Source: Acidobacteriota bacterium
GTDB taxonomy: Bacteria; Acidobacteriota; Terriglobia; Bryobacterales; UBA6623
DNA: 64,000 nt
Direction of reading: 5' to 3'
Assembly (NCBI GenBank): GCA_016125275.1
Contig: WGMB01000001.1
Location: 248,001 to 312,000, forward strand
In this document: one piece after another, positions 8,689-17,582 of the stretch
Position numbering within the stretch: the stretch's first letter is position 1
How the letters are laid out: each line of letters begins with the position of its first letter
Position numbers and translations under genes: made by a program
The notes under the pieces: model-generated
The model's database searches: none
What the model was told of the DNA's origin: nothing
The model's input: only the letters and a program-made list of their open reading frames with translations

Positions 8689-8740
8689 CCGCCCGGGGAG
8701 GTTCGGCGGCGTCCCGCGCTATGGTGAGAAGAGCAACTTC

Positions 8741-11509
8741 ATGCTCGATCGCATCACCGTCCGCGGCGCGCGCCAGCACAACCTTCGCGACCTGCATCTG
8801 GAGATTCCCCGCAACAGCTTGACCGTCGTGACGGGCCTGAGCGGTTCGGGGAAGTCCTCGCTCGCTTTCGACACGATCTACGCCGAGGGGCAGCGGCGCT
8901 ATGTGGAGACGCTGTCGCCGTACGCGCGGCAGTTTCTGGACCAGATGGAGCGGCCGGACGTGGACTCGATCGACGGATTGAGCCCGGCGCTGTCCATCGA
9001 GCAGAAGACGACCACCCGGAGCCCGCGCTCGACCGTCGGAACGATCACCGAGATCTACGATTACCTCCGGCTGCTGTACTCGTCGATCGGCAAACCGCAC
9101 TGCGCCAATTGCGGCTCGCCGATCGTACGGCAAACGGCCGACCAGATCGCCGAGCGGCTGCTGGAGGAGTGGCGGGGCCAGAAGATCGTGATCATGGCCC
9201 CGGTGATCCGAGGGCGCAAGGGCATCTACCGGCGTGAGCTGGAGCAGTTTGCCGAGAAGGGCTTTTTGCGGGCCCGCATCGACGGCGAGCTACGGGCGCT
9301 GGATGAGGACGTCCATCTCGAGCGTCATCATGCACATACGATCGAAGTCATCATCGATCGCTTGAATGTGCGGGACGGCATTGAGAAGCGCCTGGAGAGC
9401 TCCGTGCGGACGGCGCTGAAGTTGGCTGACGGGCTCGTGCTGGTGGGTCGCGAGGAAGGCGAGGAGCGGCTTTTCTCCGAGAAGCTGGCCTGCATGGAGT
9501 GCGGCGCCAGCGTGCCGGCGTTCGAGCCGCGGTCGTTCTCGTTCAACAGCCGCTACGGCGCCTGTCCGGACTGCAACGGGCTGGGCAGTCAGTGGGACTT
9601 CGATCCCGTCAAGCTGATTACCGACCCCTCCAAGCCGCTGCTCAACGGGGCGACCGCGAACTGGCTGCTGTACGCCTCGATCGAGAGCGCGGTGCGCAAG
9701 GCCGCCCAGAAGAAGGGCATACCAATCGGAAAGAAGGTCTCCGAGCTGACCGATACGCAGCTCGACTACCTGATGAAGGGCGGCGGACGGGACTACCCGG
9801 GGCTGCTTTCGCTGCTGCGGGAGTGGCACGACGACGACCTCTCGGAGGACTACCGGGAGTGGATGCTGCGGTACCAGTCGCCGACGGTGTGCCCCACCTG
9901 CAACGGCGCGCGGCTGCGGCCGGAGAGCTTGGCGGTGAAGGTCGAAGGGATGTCGATCGCGGAGCTGGCCGGGTTGCCGATCGGGCGGTCGCAAGTGGTG
10001 TCGGAGAGCATCCGGCTCAACGACCGCGAGCGGAAGGTGGCGGGCCGGATCCTGGATGAAGTGAAGGAGAGGCTGGGCTTTCTGACCTCGGTGGGGCTCG
10101 AATATCTGACGCTGGACCGGTCCGCGGCTACGCTGTCCGGCGGAGAGGCGCAGCGGGTGCGGCTGGCGACGCAGATCGGCACGAAGCTGCGCGGCGTGCT
10201 GTATGTGCTGGACGAGCCCTCGATCGGGCTGCACGCACGAGACAACCAGCGGCTGCTCGATTCACTGACGAACCTGCGCGATCTGGGCAACACAATCCTG
10301 GTGGTGGAGCACGATCAGGAGACGATCGAGCGGGCGGACCACGTGCTCGACCTGGGCCCCGGGGCGGGGAGGCTGGGCGGCTACCTGGTGGCGGAGGGGA
10401 CTCCGGCCGAGGTGGCGAAGAAGGAAGAGTCGCTGACGGGGCAGTACCTGAGCGGGCGGCGCAGCGTGCCGGTTCCGGAGAAGCGGCGCGAGCCCGGCAA
10501 GGACAAGCTGGTGATCCGCGACGCCGAAGAGCACAACCTGCGCAAGATCGACGTGAGCTTTCCGCTGGGCGTGCTGACGGTGGTGACGGGCGTTTCCGGC
10601 AGCGGCAAGTCCACGCTGGTCAACGACATTCTCTACCCCGTGCTGATGCAGCACGTTTACCGCTCGAGCGCTTCCACCGGCAAGCATCGCAAGGTGGAGG
10701 GGCTGAAGAAGATCGACAAGGTGGTGCGGATCGACCAGTCGCCGATCGGCCGCACGCCGCGCTCGAACCCGGCGACCTACAGCGGCGTGTTCACGCCGTT
10801 GCGGTCGTTCTATTCGATGCTGCCGGAAGCGCGCGGGCGGGGCTACCAGCCGGGCCGGTTCAGCTTCAACGTCAAGGGTGGGCGGTGCGAGGCCTGCCAG
10901 GGCGACGGAAACCGGCGCATCGAGATGAGCTTTCTGCCGGACGTGTTCGTGACCTGCGACGTGTGCCGCGGGCGGCGCTACAACCAGGAGACGATGCAGG
11001 TGAAGTACAACGGCTCCTCGATCGCCGATGTGCTCGAGTCGACGGTGGAGCAGGCCCAGGGACTGTTCGAGAACCTGCCGCAGGTGTACACGAAGCTCAA
11101 GACGCTGTCGGAGGTGGGGCTGGACTACATCCGTCTGGGGCAGTCCTCGACGACGCTGTCGGGCGGGGAGGCGCAGCGGATCAAGCTGGCCCGGGAGCTG
11201 AGCAAACGGCAGACCGGCCAGACGGTCTACCTGCTGGACGAGCCGACCACGGGCCTGCACTTCGAGGACGTCCGCAAGCTGCTGGAGGTGCTGCAGCGGC
11301 TGGTGGACCTGGGCAACACGGTGATCATCATCGAGCACAACCTGGATGTGATCAAGTCCGCCGACTGGATCATCGACCTGGGGCCGGAAGGCGGCGACGG
11401 CGGCGGAACGATCGTGGCGGCGGGCTCTCCCGAAGAGATCGCGCAGGTGGCCGGAAGCTATACCGGCCGGGAGCTGGCGAAGGCGCTGGGCCCACGGTTG
11501 CTAGGATAG
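8741..11509 (+). CDS. uvrA: Excinuclease ABC subunit A
   Basis: A 922-residue UvrA, the damage-recognition ATPase of nucleotide excision repair. Two ABC modules are visible: P-loops [10 protein letters not shown] near residue 33 and [10 protein letters not shown] near residue 620, and signatures [12 protein letters not shown] and [12 protein letters not shown]. Zinc-binding cysteine pairs occur in CMECG with CPDCNG, in CPTCNG, and in CEACQG with CDVCRG. The start [18 protein letters not shown] is the canonical N-terminus. Length is slightly under the typical 940. No uvrB or uvrC lies nearby. It is followed within 13 bases by a membrane protease gene, whose possible -10 box (TAGGAT) overlaps the uvrA stop. 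Confidence 0.97.
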   Translation: MLDRITVRGARQHNLRDLHLEIPRNSLTVVTGLSGSGKSSLAFDTIYAEGQRRYVETLSPYARQFLDQMERPDVDSIDGLSPALSIEQKTTTRSPRSTVGTITEIYDYLRLLYSSIGKPHCANCGSPIVRQTADQIAERLLEEWRGQKIVIMAPVIRGRKGIYRRELEQFAEKGFLRARIDGELRALDEDVHLERHHAHTIEVIIDRLNVRDGIEKRLESSVRTALKLADGLVLVGREEGEERLFSEKLACMECGASVPAFEPRSFSFNSRYGACPDCNGLGSQWDFDPVKLITDPSKPLLNGATANWLLYASIESAVRKAAQKKGIPIGKKVSELTDTQLDYLMKGGGRDYPGLLSLLREWHDDDLSEDYREWMLRYQSPTVCPTCNGARLRPESLAVKVEGMSIAELAGLPIGRSQVVSESIRLNDRERKVAGRILDEVKERLGFLTSVGLEYLTLDRSAATLSGGEAQRVRLATQIGTKLRGVLYVLDEPSIGLHARDNQRLLDSLTNLRDLGNTILVVEHDQETIERADHVLDLGPGAGRLGGYLVAEGTPAEVAKKEESLTGQYLSGRRSVPVPEKRREPGKDKLVIRDAEEHNLRKIDVSFPLGVLTVVTGVSGSGKSTLVNDILYPVLMQHVYRSSASTGKHRKVEGLKKIDKVVRIDQSPIGRTPRSNPATYSGVFTPLRSFYSMLPEARGRGYQPGRFSFNVKGGRCEACQGDGNRRIEMSFLPDVFVTCDVCRGRRYNQETMQVKYNGSSIADVLESTVEQAQGLFENLPQVYTKLKTLSEVGLDYIRLGQSSTTLSGGEAQRIKLARELSKRQTGQTVYLLDEPTTGLHFEDVRKLLEVLQRLVDLGNTVIIIEHNLDVIKSADWIIDLGPEGGDGGGTIVAAGSPEEIAQVAGSYTGRELAKALGPRLLG

Positions 11510-11522
11510 AAACTTCGGCCGC

Positions 11523-12362
11523 ATGGAATATCCCTCCTCCGCTTTCGGGGACGCCGGCGAGAGCGGCGACGGCCTCCCGTTCCAGCCCCTTCCGCCCGCG
11601 GCTCCCGAGCCGCCTCCGAGCCCGGCGCCGCGGCGCGAGCCCGGGTACTGGGACCTGCTGCAACTGCTGATCTTCGCGCTGGTTTCGCTGGGCGTGCTGA
11701 TCGTGCTGACCGGCGTGGCGTTGACGATGATCCAGCGGGTCACGGGAGCGCCGATGTCGTTCACCGAGGGGCCGCTGAAGCTGGTGTCGATGCTGGTGAT
11801 CCAAGGGCTGTGGTGGGCTCTGGTGCTGGCCTTCATCTACTACGTGGCGGTGGTGAAGTACGGGGTGGATTTTGCCGAAGCGCTGGCCTGGCGACCGTCG
11901 GGCTCGATGGTGCGCCAGATCGCGGCGGGCTTCGCGCTGGCGATCGGCGTGACGGCGCTGGCGAACATTCTGCCGATGCCGGATACGCCCTCGCCGCTCG
12001 AGGAATTGCTTTCGGACGCCACGGGGTACTTGCCGCTGTTCGTGGTGTTCGGCGTGCTGATTGCGCCGGCGGTGGAAGAGGCGGTTTTTCGGGGCTTCGT
12101 GTTCGGCGTGCTCGAGAGGGCGCACGGCACCAAGGCGGCCATCGTGGCGACGGCGGCGCTGTTTGCGGCCCCGCACAGCACGCAGTATGGAGGCCGCTGG
12201 CAGATTCTGCTTATCCTGTTCCTGGTGGGCGTTGTACTGGGAGCGGTGCGGGCGCAGTCCGGCTCCACGCGCGCGACGACCGTCATTCATGCGGCTTACA
12301 ACTCCACATTCATGCTGGCGTTGATCGCGTCGGAGGTCTCCGGCGTGCCGATCGACGTCTAG
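11523..12362 (+). CDS. CPBP family intramembrane metalloprotease (CAAX/Abi type)
   Basis: A 279-residue membrane protein with about six to seven hydrophobic segments after a proline-rich cytosolic N-terminus of about 45 residues. The three CPBP motifs are present: EEAVFRG (EExxxR) near residue 188, the histidine in LFAAPHST near 220, and HAAYN near 260. Members of this family cleave prenylated or other membrane proteins, or act in bacteriocin immunity; the substrate here is unknown. It lies between uvrA and mtnA, which gives no functional hint. Confidence 0.88.
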   Translation: MEYPSSAFGDAGESGDGLPFQPLPPAAPEPPPSPAPRREPGYWDLLQLLIFALVSLGVLIVLTGVALTMIQRVTGAPMSFTEGPLKLVSMLVIQGLWWALVLAFIYYVAVVKYGVDFAEALAWRPSGSMVRQIAAGFALAIGVTALANILPMPDTPSPLEELLSDATGYLPLFVVFGVLIAPAVEEAVFRGFVFGVLERAHGTKAAIVATAALFAAPHSTQYGGRWQILLILFLVGVVLGAVRAQSGSTRATTVIHAAYNSTFMLALIASEVSGVPIDV

Positions 12363-12391
12363 GCCCAAGATTCGAGAAGAAAGGAAGGTTC

Positions 12392-13426
12392 ATGGTCAAT
12401 ACCATCGAGTGGACGCCCGAAGGCGTCGTCATGATCGATCAGCGCGTCCTCCCGGGCGAGGAAACGTTCATCACCTGCAAAAACTACGAGGAAGTGGCGG
12501 ACGCCATCCGGACGATGGTCATTCGCGGGGCTCCGGCGATCGGCTGCGCCGCCGCCATGGGCGTGGCGATCGGGGCGCTGCAGGCCTCCGACGAGAACTT
12601 CGATGCGGAGATGGAGACGATCTGCTCGACGCTGGCGGGGACGCGTCCGACGGCCGTGAACCTATTTTGGGCGATCGACCGGATGCAGCGCCTGATCGCC
12701 GCCAAGAAGGCGGAAGGGGCGTCGCTCAGCGAGATTCGGGAGGCGCTGACGGCCGAGGCCGAGCAGGTGTTGGCTGAGGACATCGAGATCAACAAGGCCA
12801 TGGGCCGGCACGGCGCGACGCTGCTGCCGCAGGGCGCCACGGTGATGACCCACTGCAACGCCGGGGCCTTGGCGACCGGCGGCTACGGGACGGCGCTGGG
12901 CGTGATCCGTGCGGCGGTGGAGAGCGGGAACCCGGTGGCCGTGCTGGCCAACGAGACGCGGCCCTTCCTGCAAGGCGCGCGGCTGACCGTGTGGGAGCTG
13001 CAGCAGGACGAGATTCCCGTGACGCTGCTGACCGACAACATGGCCGGCCACGTGATGAAGGCCGGTAAGGTGGGCGCGGTGGTCGTGGGGGCGGACCGCA
13101 TCGCCGCCAACGGCGACGTGGCGAACAAGATTGGCACCTACAGCGTGGCGGTGTTGGCGAAGGAGAACGGCGTGCCGTTCTACGTGGCCGCGCCGATCTC
13201 CACGCTGGACCTGACGTTGGAGTCCGGCGACCTGATTCCGATCGAGGAGCGGGCGGCCGACGAAGTTACGCACCTAGCCGGGAAGGCGGTCGCCCCGGTC
13301 GGGACGACCGTCATGAACCCCGCGTTCGACGTGACGCCGAACCGCTATGTGACGGCGATCATCACCGAGAAAGGCGTGGCGCGACCGCCGTTTGTCGAGA
13401 GCCTGAAGGCTCTGGCGAAGAGCTGA
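12392..13426 (+). CDS. mtnA: S-methyl-5-thioribose-1-phosphate isomerase
   Basis: A 344-residue aldose-ketose isomerase of methionine salvage, converting methylthioribose-1-phosphate to methylthioribulose-1-phosphate. It shares the eIF2B fold. Recognisable are [14 protein letters not shown] near residue 50, the catalytic cysteine in [17 protein letters not shown] near 155, the catalytic aspartate in [11 protein letters not shown] near 210, and [20 protein letters not shown]. The ATG at 12392 follows a purine-rich AAGGAAGG site at a good distance. The frame is open upstream but unrelated. No other methionine-salvage gene is adjacent. Confidence 0.95.
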   Translation: MVNTIEWTPEGVVMIDQRVLPGEETFITCKNYEEVADAIRTMVIRGAPAIGCAAAMGVAIGALQASDENFDAEMETICSTLAGTRPTAVNLFWAIDRMQRLIAAKKAEGASLSEIREALTAEAEQVLAEDIEINKAMGRHGATLLPQGATVMTHCNAGALATGGYGTALGVIRAAVESGNPVAVLANETRPFLQGARLTVWELQQDEIPVTLLTDNMAGHVMKAGKVGAVVVGADRIAANGDVANKIGTYSVAVLAKENGVPFYVAAPISTLDLTLESGDLIPIEERAADEVTHLAGKAVAPVGTTVMNPAFDVTPNRYVTAIITEKGVARPPFVESLKALAKS

Positions 13427-13450
13427 TCGAGTCCGGGCGAGGCCGGCCGG

Positions 13451-13957
13451 TCAGCTCTGGTTGCCGGCCGAACCGGCCTCGACGGCGTCCATGGCCTTGC
13501 GGGTCTCCGGCGACGGCACGCCGCTCTCGGCGATGCCGCGCTCGGCCTGGAAGCGGCCGACGGCCTTCATGGTTTCCGCATCGAGGACGCCGGTGACGGG
13601 TCCGTCATAGAGTTCCTGATCGAACAGGAACTTCTGCACGCGCCGCACGACGCCGGCGCGGTAAGGGTCGTACTGGCCGCCGTCGAGGCCCAAGATCAGC
13701 TTTCCTTCGAAGCCGGGGGCCCAAGGCGTGTCGTTGCTGTACGAGGCGTCCGCAGTCGCCTGCTGTCGAGCGGGCGGGGCGGGCGGTTGGGGTTGGACGG
13801 GTGGGGGAGGCGGAGTCGGCTCCGGCGGCGTCGGAAGGGCCGCCGGCTGCGTCTCAGCCGCTTGCGGCTCCGGTTGATCGGAGCTGCAACCGATGGACAA
13901 CAGGCCGACCGCCGCCACGACCACCATCCCATATCGGGCGAGTCTAGGCAGTTGCAT
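13451..13957 (-). CDS. Lipoprotein with proline-rich linker and peptidoglycan-binding domain
   Basis: A 168-residue envelope protein. The N-terminus MQLPRLARYGMVVVAAVGLLSIGCSS is a lipoprotein signal with cysteine near residue 24. A proline/glutamine-rich linker covers about residues 30-72. The C-terminal half (YDPYRAGVVRRVQKFLFDQELYDGPVTGVLDAETMKAVGRFQAERG, read in segments) matches the PG_binding_1 fold, with the repeat pattern L-Y-D-G-P-x-T-G-V-L-D-x-x-T. It probably anchors itself to the cell wall. The ATG has a GGAGGA site upstream. It is the last gene of a four-gene minus-strand group. Confidence 0.8.
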   Translation of the reverse strand: MQLPRLARYGMVVVAAVGLLSIGCSSDQPEPQAAETQPAALPTPPEPTPPPPPVQPQPPAPPARQQATADASYSNDTPWAPGFEGKLILGLDGGQYDPYRAGVVRRVQKFLFDQELYDGPVTGVLDAETMKAVGRFQAERGIAESGVPSPETRKAMDAVEAGSAGNQS

Positions 13958-14016
13958 CGCTGTGTCCTCCGTAGGTTGGACGACGGCGGGCCTGCAAATG
14001 TTTCGTTTGGAGCGGG

Positions 14017-15297
14017 TTAGCCGGACTTGCCCAACGCTTCCTGGAAGATCTCGCGGAGCCGCCGGCCGACGATTTCCTCCTCGCCGGGCTCGAGCGTCGC
14101 GGTGATGACGGTGAAGCCGAAGGAGCTGCTGGTGGTGGCGATGTGCGGCGAGCCCTCGCGCAGTTTCTTGGCGACGTCGCCGCGGGTGAGGCCCACGGCC
14201 TGCTCGTCCCACTCGACGTACATGCGCGGCACGTGGGGCGGCTCGAGGTCTTCGGGGAAGCGCTCGGCCTTGATGCCGGGCAGGTCCTCCAGGTAGCCGC
14301 GAATGCGGTCCTGGCGGGCCCACCACTCGGCCTCCACGGCCGCCCAGTCCAGGGCCACGAAGCGTTCGACGGCGGCAATGAGGCCCATGATGCCTTCCTT
14401 GTCGACCTTCATGCCGCGGCCAACCGAATCGCTGTCCGTCATGTGGTTGAGCATTCCGGCCTCGATGAGGTCCTTGCGGCCGAGCAAGAGGCCTGTGGAG
14501 GACGGTCCGAGGATGCCCTTACCCCCACTAAAACAAACAAGATCCACACCTTGGTCCAAGTAATACTTGAGGGTGCTCTTGGGCGGCGCTTCGTCAGCGG
14601 CGTCCACGAAGACCGGCACGCCGTGCTCCTTGGCGATGGCGACGACGAGGCTCAGAGGGACCTGGCCGGGCTCGCGCTTGCCAAAGTGCCGCTCGGCTCC
14701 CAACTGGTAGACCATGGCCGTCTTGTCGTTGAAGGCCGCGCGGAACTCCTGCTCGGTCTCGACGACGACGAACTTGGCGCCGGAGGCGCGCGGCGCATGG
14801 TCGTAGCCCTGCCGGTGGTTCTTCTGGATGATGACCTCGTGCTTCATGCCGGTGGTGTCGGGCAGTTGGTGCACTTTGTCACGATCGGTCCCGGTCATGC
14901 AGGCGGCGGTGGCGATGGTGGCTGCGCTGGCGGCGCCGGCGCTGACCAAAGCGGCCTCGACGCCGATGACCTCGGCGATGTAGGCGCCGGCCTTCTCGTA
15001 GAGCTCGTAGAAGGGCACGTGGACGTTTGCGCCTGCCCGCATGGCGTCGGCGACCTCCGGCGGCATCACGGCGCCGCCCAACGCGGTGAGGTAGCCGGCG
15101 GCGTTGACGATGGGCTCGACGCCGAGCTTGGCCAGGTAGGGGCTGGGCGCATGGGCGTCGGCGGCGGGGGGCGCGGATTGGCAGCCGCCGAGGACGGCGG
15201 CCAAGGGCGTGGCGGTGGCGGAGGCGAGCCAGCCGCGGCGGCTGAGGGCGGATTGGTTGGGAGTGGGCTGGGTCGAGGGCGGGCGCTTGCTGCTCAT
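14017..15297 (-). CDS. Tat-exported lipoprotein with SelA/class-V-like PLP-dependent transferase fold
   Basis: A protein of about 426 residues (an in-frame ATG at 15309 is an alternative start). The N-terminus has a twin-arginine signal (SRRGWLAS) leading into a possible lipobox (AVLGGC). The mature part resembles the SelA/D-glucosaminate-6-phosphate ammonia-lyase branch of fold-type I PLP enzymes. It contains a Gly-rich start (VNAAGYLTALGGAVMPPEV), an Asp in VFVDAADEAPP, and the likely PLP lysine in CFSGGKGILGP. It would act outside the cytoplasm, unusual for a PLP enzyme; the Tat route fits a folded cofactor enzyme. The codons around the PLP lysine are much richer in A/T than the rest. Confidence 0.75.
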   Translation of the reverse strand: MSSKRPPSTQPTPNQSALSRRGWLASATATPLAAVLGGCQSAPPAADAHAPSPYLAKLGVEPIVNAAGYLTALGGAVMPPEVADAMRAGANVHVPFYELYEKAGAYIAEVIGVEAALVSAGAASAATIATAACMTGTDRDKVHQLPDTTGMKHEVIIQKNHRQGYDHAPRASGAKFVVVETEQEFRAAFNDKTAMVYQLGAERHFGKREPGQVPLSLVVAIAKEHGVPVFVDAADEAPPKSTLKYYLDQGVDLVCFSGGKGILGPSSTGLLLGRKDLIEAGMLNHMTDSDSVGRGMKVDKEGIMGLIAAVERFVALDWAAVEAEWWARQDRIRGYLEDLPGIKAERFPEDLEPPHVPRMYVEWDEQAVGLTRGDVAKKLREGSPHIATTSSSFGFTVITATLEPGEEEIVGRRLREIFQEALGKSG

Positions 15298-15363
15298 GGT
15301 TCCGCCCATTGTCGCCGGTTCGGGCTTGGGGCGAAAGGGCCCGATGGGGAGGCACGGGACGGT

Positions 15364-16482
15364 TCAGCGGCGACCGGCGGCTTTCCAGGCGATCTTGCCG
15401 ACTGCCGAGAGGCTGTAGATGTTCGACGCATAGTGGCCGCACTCGTGGGTGCAGAAGCAGCCATTGGCGGCGGAGTGGGCGACGGCCTCGGCTTCGGCGG
15501 AGAACCAGAGCTTGCGGAAGTCGTAGCCGACCTTGCGCAGGTTGCCGAGCGGCGAGTTGTTGGTCTCGCACTCGACGACGTCTCCGTTGGAGTAGATGAC
15601 GCAGGCCAAGCGGCCGGAGACGCAGGAGAACTGTGGGCGCTGCTCGACGACCGTGCGCTCGACAGTCTCGCGCACGCGCTGGTCGAGCAGATGGTTGGCC
15701 GACGAGTAGGCGCTGGGTCCGCGAGCGCTCAGACGGCCGGAGGCATAGTCGTCTTCGAGCCGCCGGCGGAGCGCCCGGTAGAGCTCGGGGTCGACCTCGG
15801 CCTGCTTGGGGTCGAGAGGATATCCCCTGCAATAGTTATAGGATGCACCGTCTGGTTGAAAGATTTGCTTGAGGCCCTCGTGGATCTCCAGCATGCGGTC
15901 CTGGTTCTCGCGCATGACCGTCGTGAGGGTGTGTACGATCAGGTTCGGGTAGTGGCGCCGTAGCGGGGCGAGGGCTTCCGCGGTGCGCAGCATGCGCCTC
16001 CAGGCGCCGGCGCGGCCCCGGATGCGGTCGTACTCCTCGGGGTCGATGTGGTCGACGCTGAGGTTGAGGTGGAAGCGGAGGCTGGGGGCGGCCGGCAGCA
16101 CTTTTTCGAGGACTTCGACGACGCGCTCGGTGTGCTGGCCGTTGGTGGGTGTGTAGACGTTGGCGACCCGGTTCGTGGTTTGGGCGGCGAGGATGATCTC
16201 CGCCAGATCGGGCCGCAGGAAGGGCTCGCCGCCGCCGAGGAAGAGGTTGTAGATCTCGCCCATCGAATCAAAGCTCTGCCTGAACTCATCCAGTGTAAAG
16301 TCTTGATTTGGTTTAGTGTTGAGCTGATCCCAGTAGAAGCAGTGGATGCACTTCTCGTCGCACCGGGTGGTGACGTAGAGCGTGACGAAGGGCGGCGTGA
16401 TGCGGCGTCCGAAGGCGGTCCTGGCCTTCACCCCGAGCAGGTGCGGCAGGTAGGCTCGGGGCTTGGAGGGCTCGGCTGCCAT
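15364..16482 (-). CDS. Radical SAM/SPASM protein of unknown function
   Basis: A protein of about 372 residues. The radical SAM cluster motif is CDEKCIHC (CxxxCxxC), followed by FYWDQLN and the SAM-binding GGGEPF. The C-terminal part has spaced cysteines (FSCVSGRLAC, then ECETNNSPLGNLR, then GCFCTHECGHY) that look like a SPASM auxiliary-cluster domain, as in enzymes modifying peptides or proteins. It is not clearly an anaerobic sulfatase maturase. The ATG at 16482 is tight against a GGGGGAG site, so the start is uncertain. Two internal segments have A/T-rich codons unlike the rest of the gene. Confidence 0.8.
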   Translation of the reverse strand: MAAEPSKPRAYLPHLLGVKARTAFGRRITPPFVTLYVTTRCDEKCIHCFYWDQLNTKPNQDFTLDEFRQSFDSMGEIYNLFLGGGEPFLRPDLAEIILAAQTTNRVANVYTPTNGQHTERVVEVLEKVLPAAPSLRFHLNLSVDHIDPEEYDRIRGRAGAWRRMLRTAEALAPLRRHYPNLIVHTLTTVMRENQDRMLEIHEGLKQIFQPDGASYNYCRGYPLDPKQAEVDPELYRALRRRLEDDYASGRLSARGPSAYSSANHLLDQRVRETVERTVVEQRPQFSCVSGRLACVIYSNGDVVECETNNSPLGNLRKVGYDFRKLWFSAEAEAVAHSAANGCFCTHECGHYASNIYSLSAVGKIAWKAAGRR

Positions 16483-16508
16483 CTCCCCCAGCTTAGCCGA
16501 GCGGGCGG

Positions 16509-17441
16509 TCAGCTCTTGGGGCTGAGGACCCAGACGGTGGGATCGCGCGGGCCGATCTCGCACGGGCTCTCGGTGACATAGAGGGTGCCGTCGATGTCGG
16601 CGGAGACGGAGCTGGGGGCCATCAACTGGGCCGAGCGGGCGCTGGGCAGGCGGCCGACGGTGAGGTCGGGCTTGGCGGCGTCGGTGGAGGCTGCGCCGGC
16701 GATGGTGCTGATGAAGCCTTCGGGGTTGACGCGCCGGATGACGTCGTTGCCGGAGTCGGCGATGAGGAGGCCGCCCCTGTCGTCGATGGCCAAGCCGAGG
16801 GGCTCGTTGAGCTCGGCGCGCCAGGCGGCCGCTCCGTCGCCGGAGTAGCCGGGGCTGCCGGAGCCGGCAAAGACGCTGCGTTTGCCTTGTCCGTCGACTT
16901 TGTAGACGACGTGGCTTTCCGCGTCAGAGATGTAGATGTTGCCGCGGGCGTCGCGGGCGACTCCGGCCGGCTTGCGGACCTTTTGGCCGTCGGCGGGTTC
17001 CTCGAGGGGGTCGACCAGCGGGCGGATGGCGAAGTTCTCCGCGCTACGCAGGAGGGAAGTCGGCGCGTCTTTGTCTTCGTCTCCTTCGATGTAGGCCTCG
17101 ACGAAGGGGACCGAGGAGATGAGGCGGTAGCGCAGCGGCGAGACCGCCGGCAAGGCCGCGACGAGGATGAGGATGGAGACCAGTCCCATCTGTACGCGCG
17201 AGTCGAGCAGGACCTCGGAGATCCAGCTCTGTTCCTTCTTTTTGCGGAACTTGCCGGAGTGCGGGGAGGGCTCGCCGCAGTGGATGCAGTACTTGCGGCT
17301 GCCGCGCAGCAGGGCGGCGCATTTGGAGCAGTAGCTTTGCAGGGCCTCGGAGTCGAAGTCGATGCTGGCCGTGGCCACCCCGCAGTCGTCACAGAAGCGG
17401 GACTTCTCGATGAGGAAGTGGTTGCAGGACTGGCATTCCAT
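16509..17441 (-). CDS. Membrane protein: double zinc ribbon, one TM segment, NHL-type beta-propeller repeats
   Basis: A 310-residue protein. The first 65 residues carry four CxxC pairs (CQSC, CDDC, CSKC, CIHC), consistent with two zinc ribbons in the cytoplasm. One hydrophobic segment follows at about residues 84-100. The rest contains NHL-type repeats: PAGVARDARGNIYISDAESHVV and PLGLAIDDRGGLLIADSGNDVIRRV, read piecewise, plus a third at the end. The topology suggests a cytosolic zinc module joined to an external sensing or binding propeller. It starts 27 bases upstream of the radical SAM gene region and is the first gene of that group. No known name. Confidence 0.75.
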   Translation of the reverse strand: MECQSCNHFLIEKSRFCDDCGVATASIDFDSEALQSYCSKCAALLRGSRKYCIHCGEPSPHSGKFRKKKEQSWISEVLLDSRVQMGLVSILILVAALPAVSPLRYRLISSVPFVEAYIEGDEDKDAPTSLLRSAENFAIRPLVDPLEEPADGQKVRKPAGVARDARGNIYISDAESHVVYKVDGQGKRSVFAGSGSPGYSGDGAAAWRAELNEPLGLAIDDRGGLLIADSGNDVIRRVNPEGFISTIAGAASTDAAKPDLTVGRLPSARSAQLMAPSSVSADIDGTLYVTESPCEIGPRDPTVWVLSPKS

Positions 17442-17568
17442 GGGGGCTTTTCCGGGTTCCGGGAAGCGTCAGTGTATCCCCCGATCGACCCAGCCGGGCC
17501 TCCGTGGGAAGCCCTACGGCGCCGGCAACGAACACCTAGGGGGCCCTCGCGTGGCAAGGGCGTTCTGC

Positions 17569-17574
17569 TAGCCT
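17569..17574 (+). promoter_or_regulatory. Probable -10 box (TAGCCT) of the sulfatase at 17583, leaderless arrangement
   Basis: TAGCCT ends eight bases before the ATG and no Shine-Dalgarno lies between. The 140-base divergent gap from the zinc-ribbon gene holds no other obvious site. Confidence 0.4.
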
Positions 17575-17582
17575 GTGGGCCG

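Noticed and set aside
13439-13480. GAGGCCGG/CCGGCCTC repeat as a bidirectional terminator between mtnA and the PG-binding gene
   Set aside because: Long loop, no T run, and one arm in coding sequence; chance repeats of this sort are common in such GC-rich DNA.
15364-16482. Radical SAM protein as an anaerobic sulfatase maturase for the four sulfatases
   Set aside because: The CxxxCxxC region and C-terminal cysteine spacing do not look like the maturase pattern, and it is placed in another gene group; kept as function unknown.
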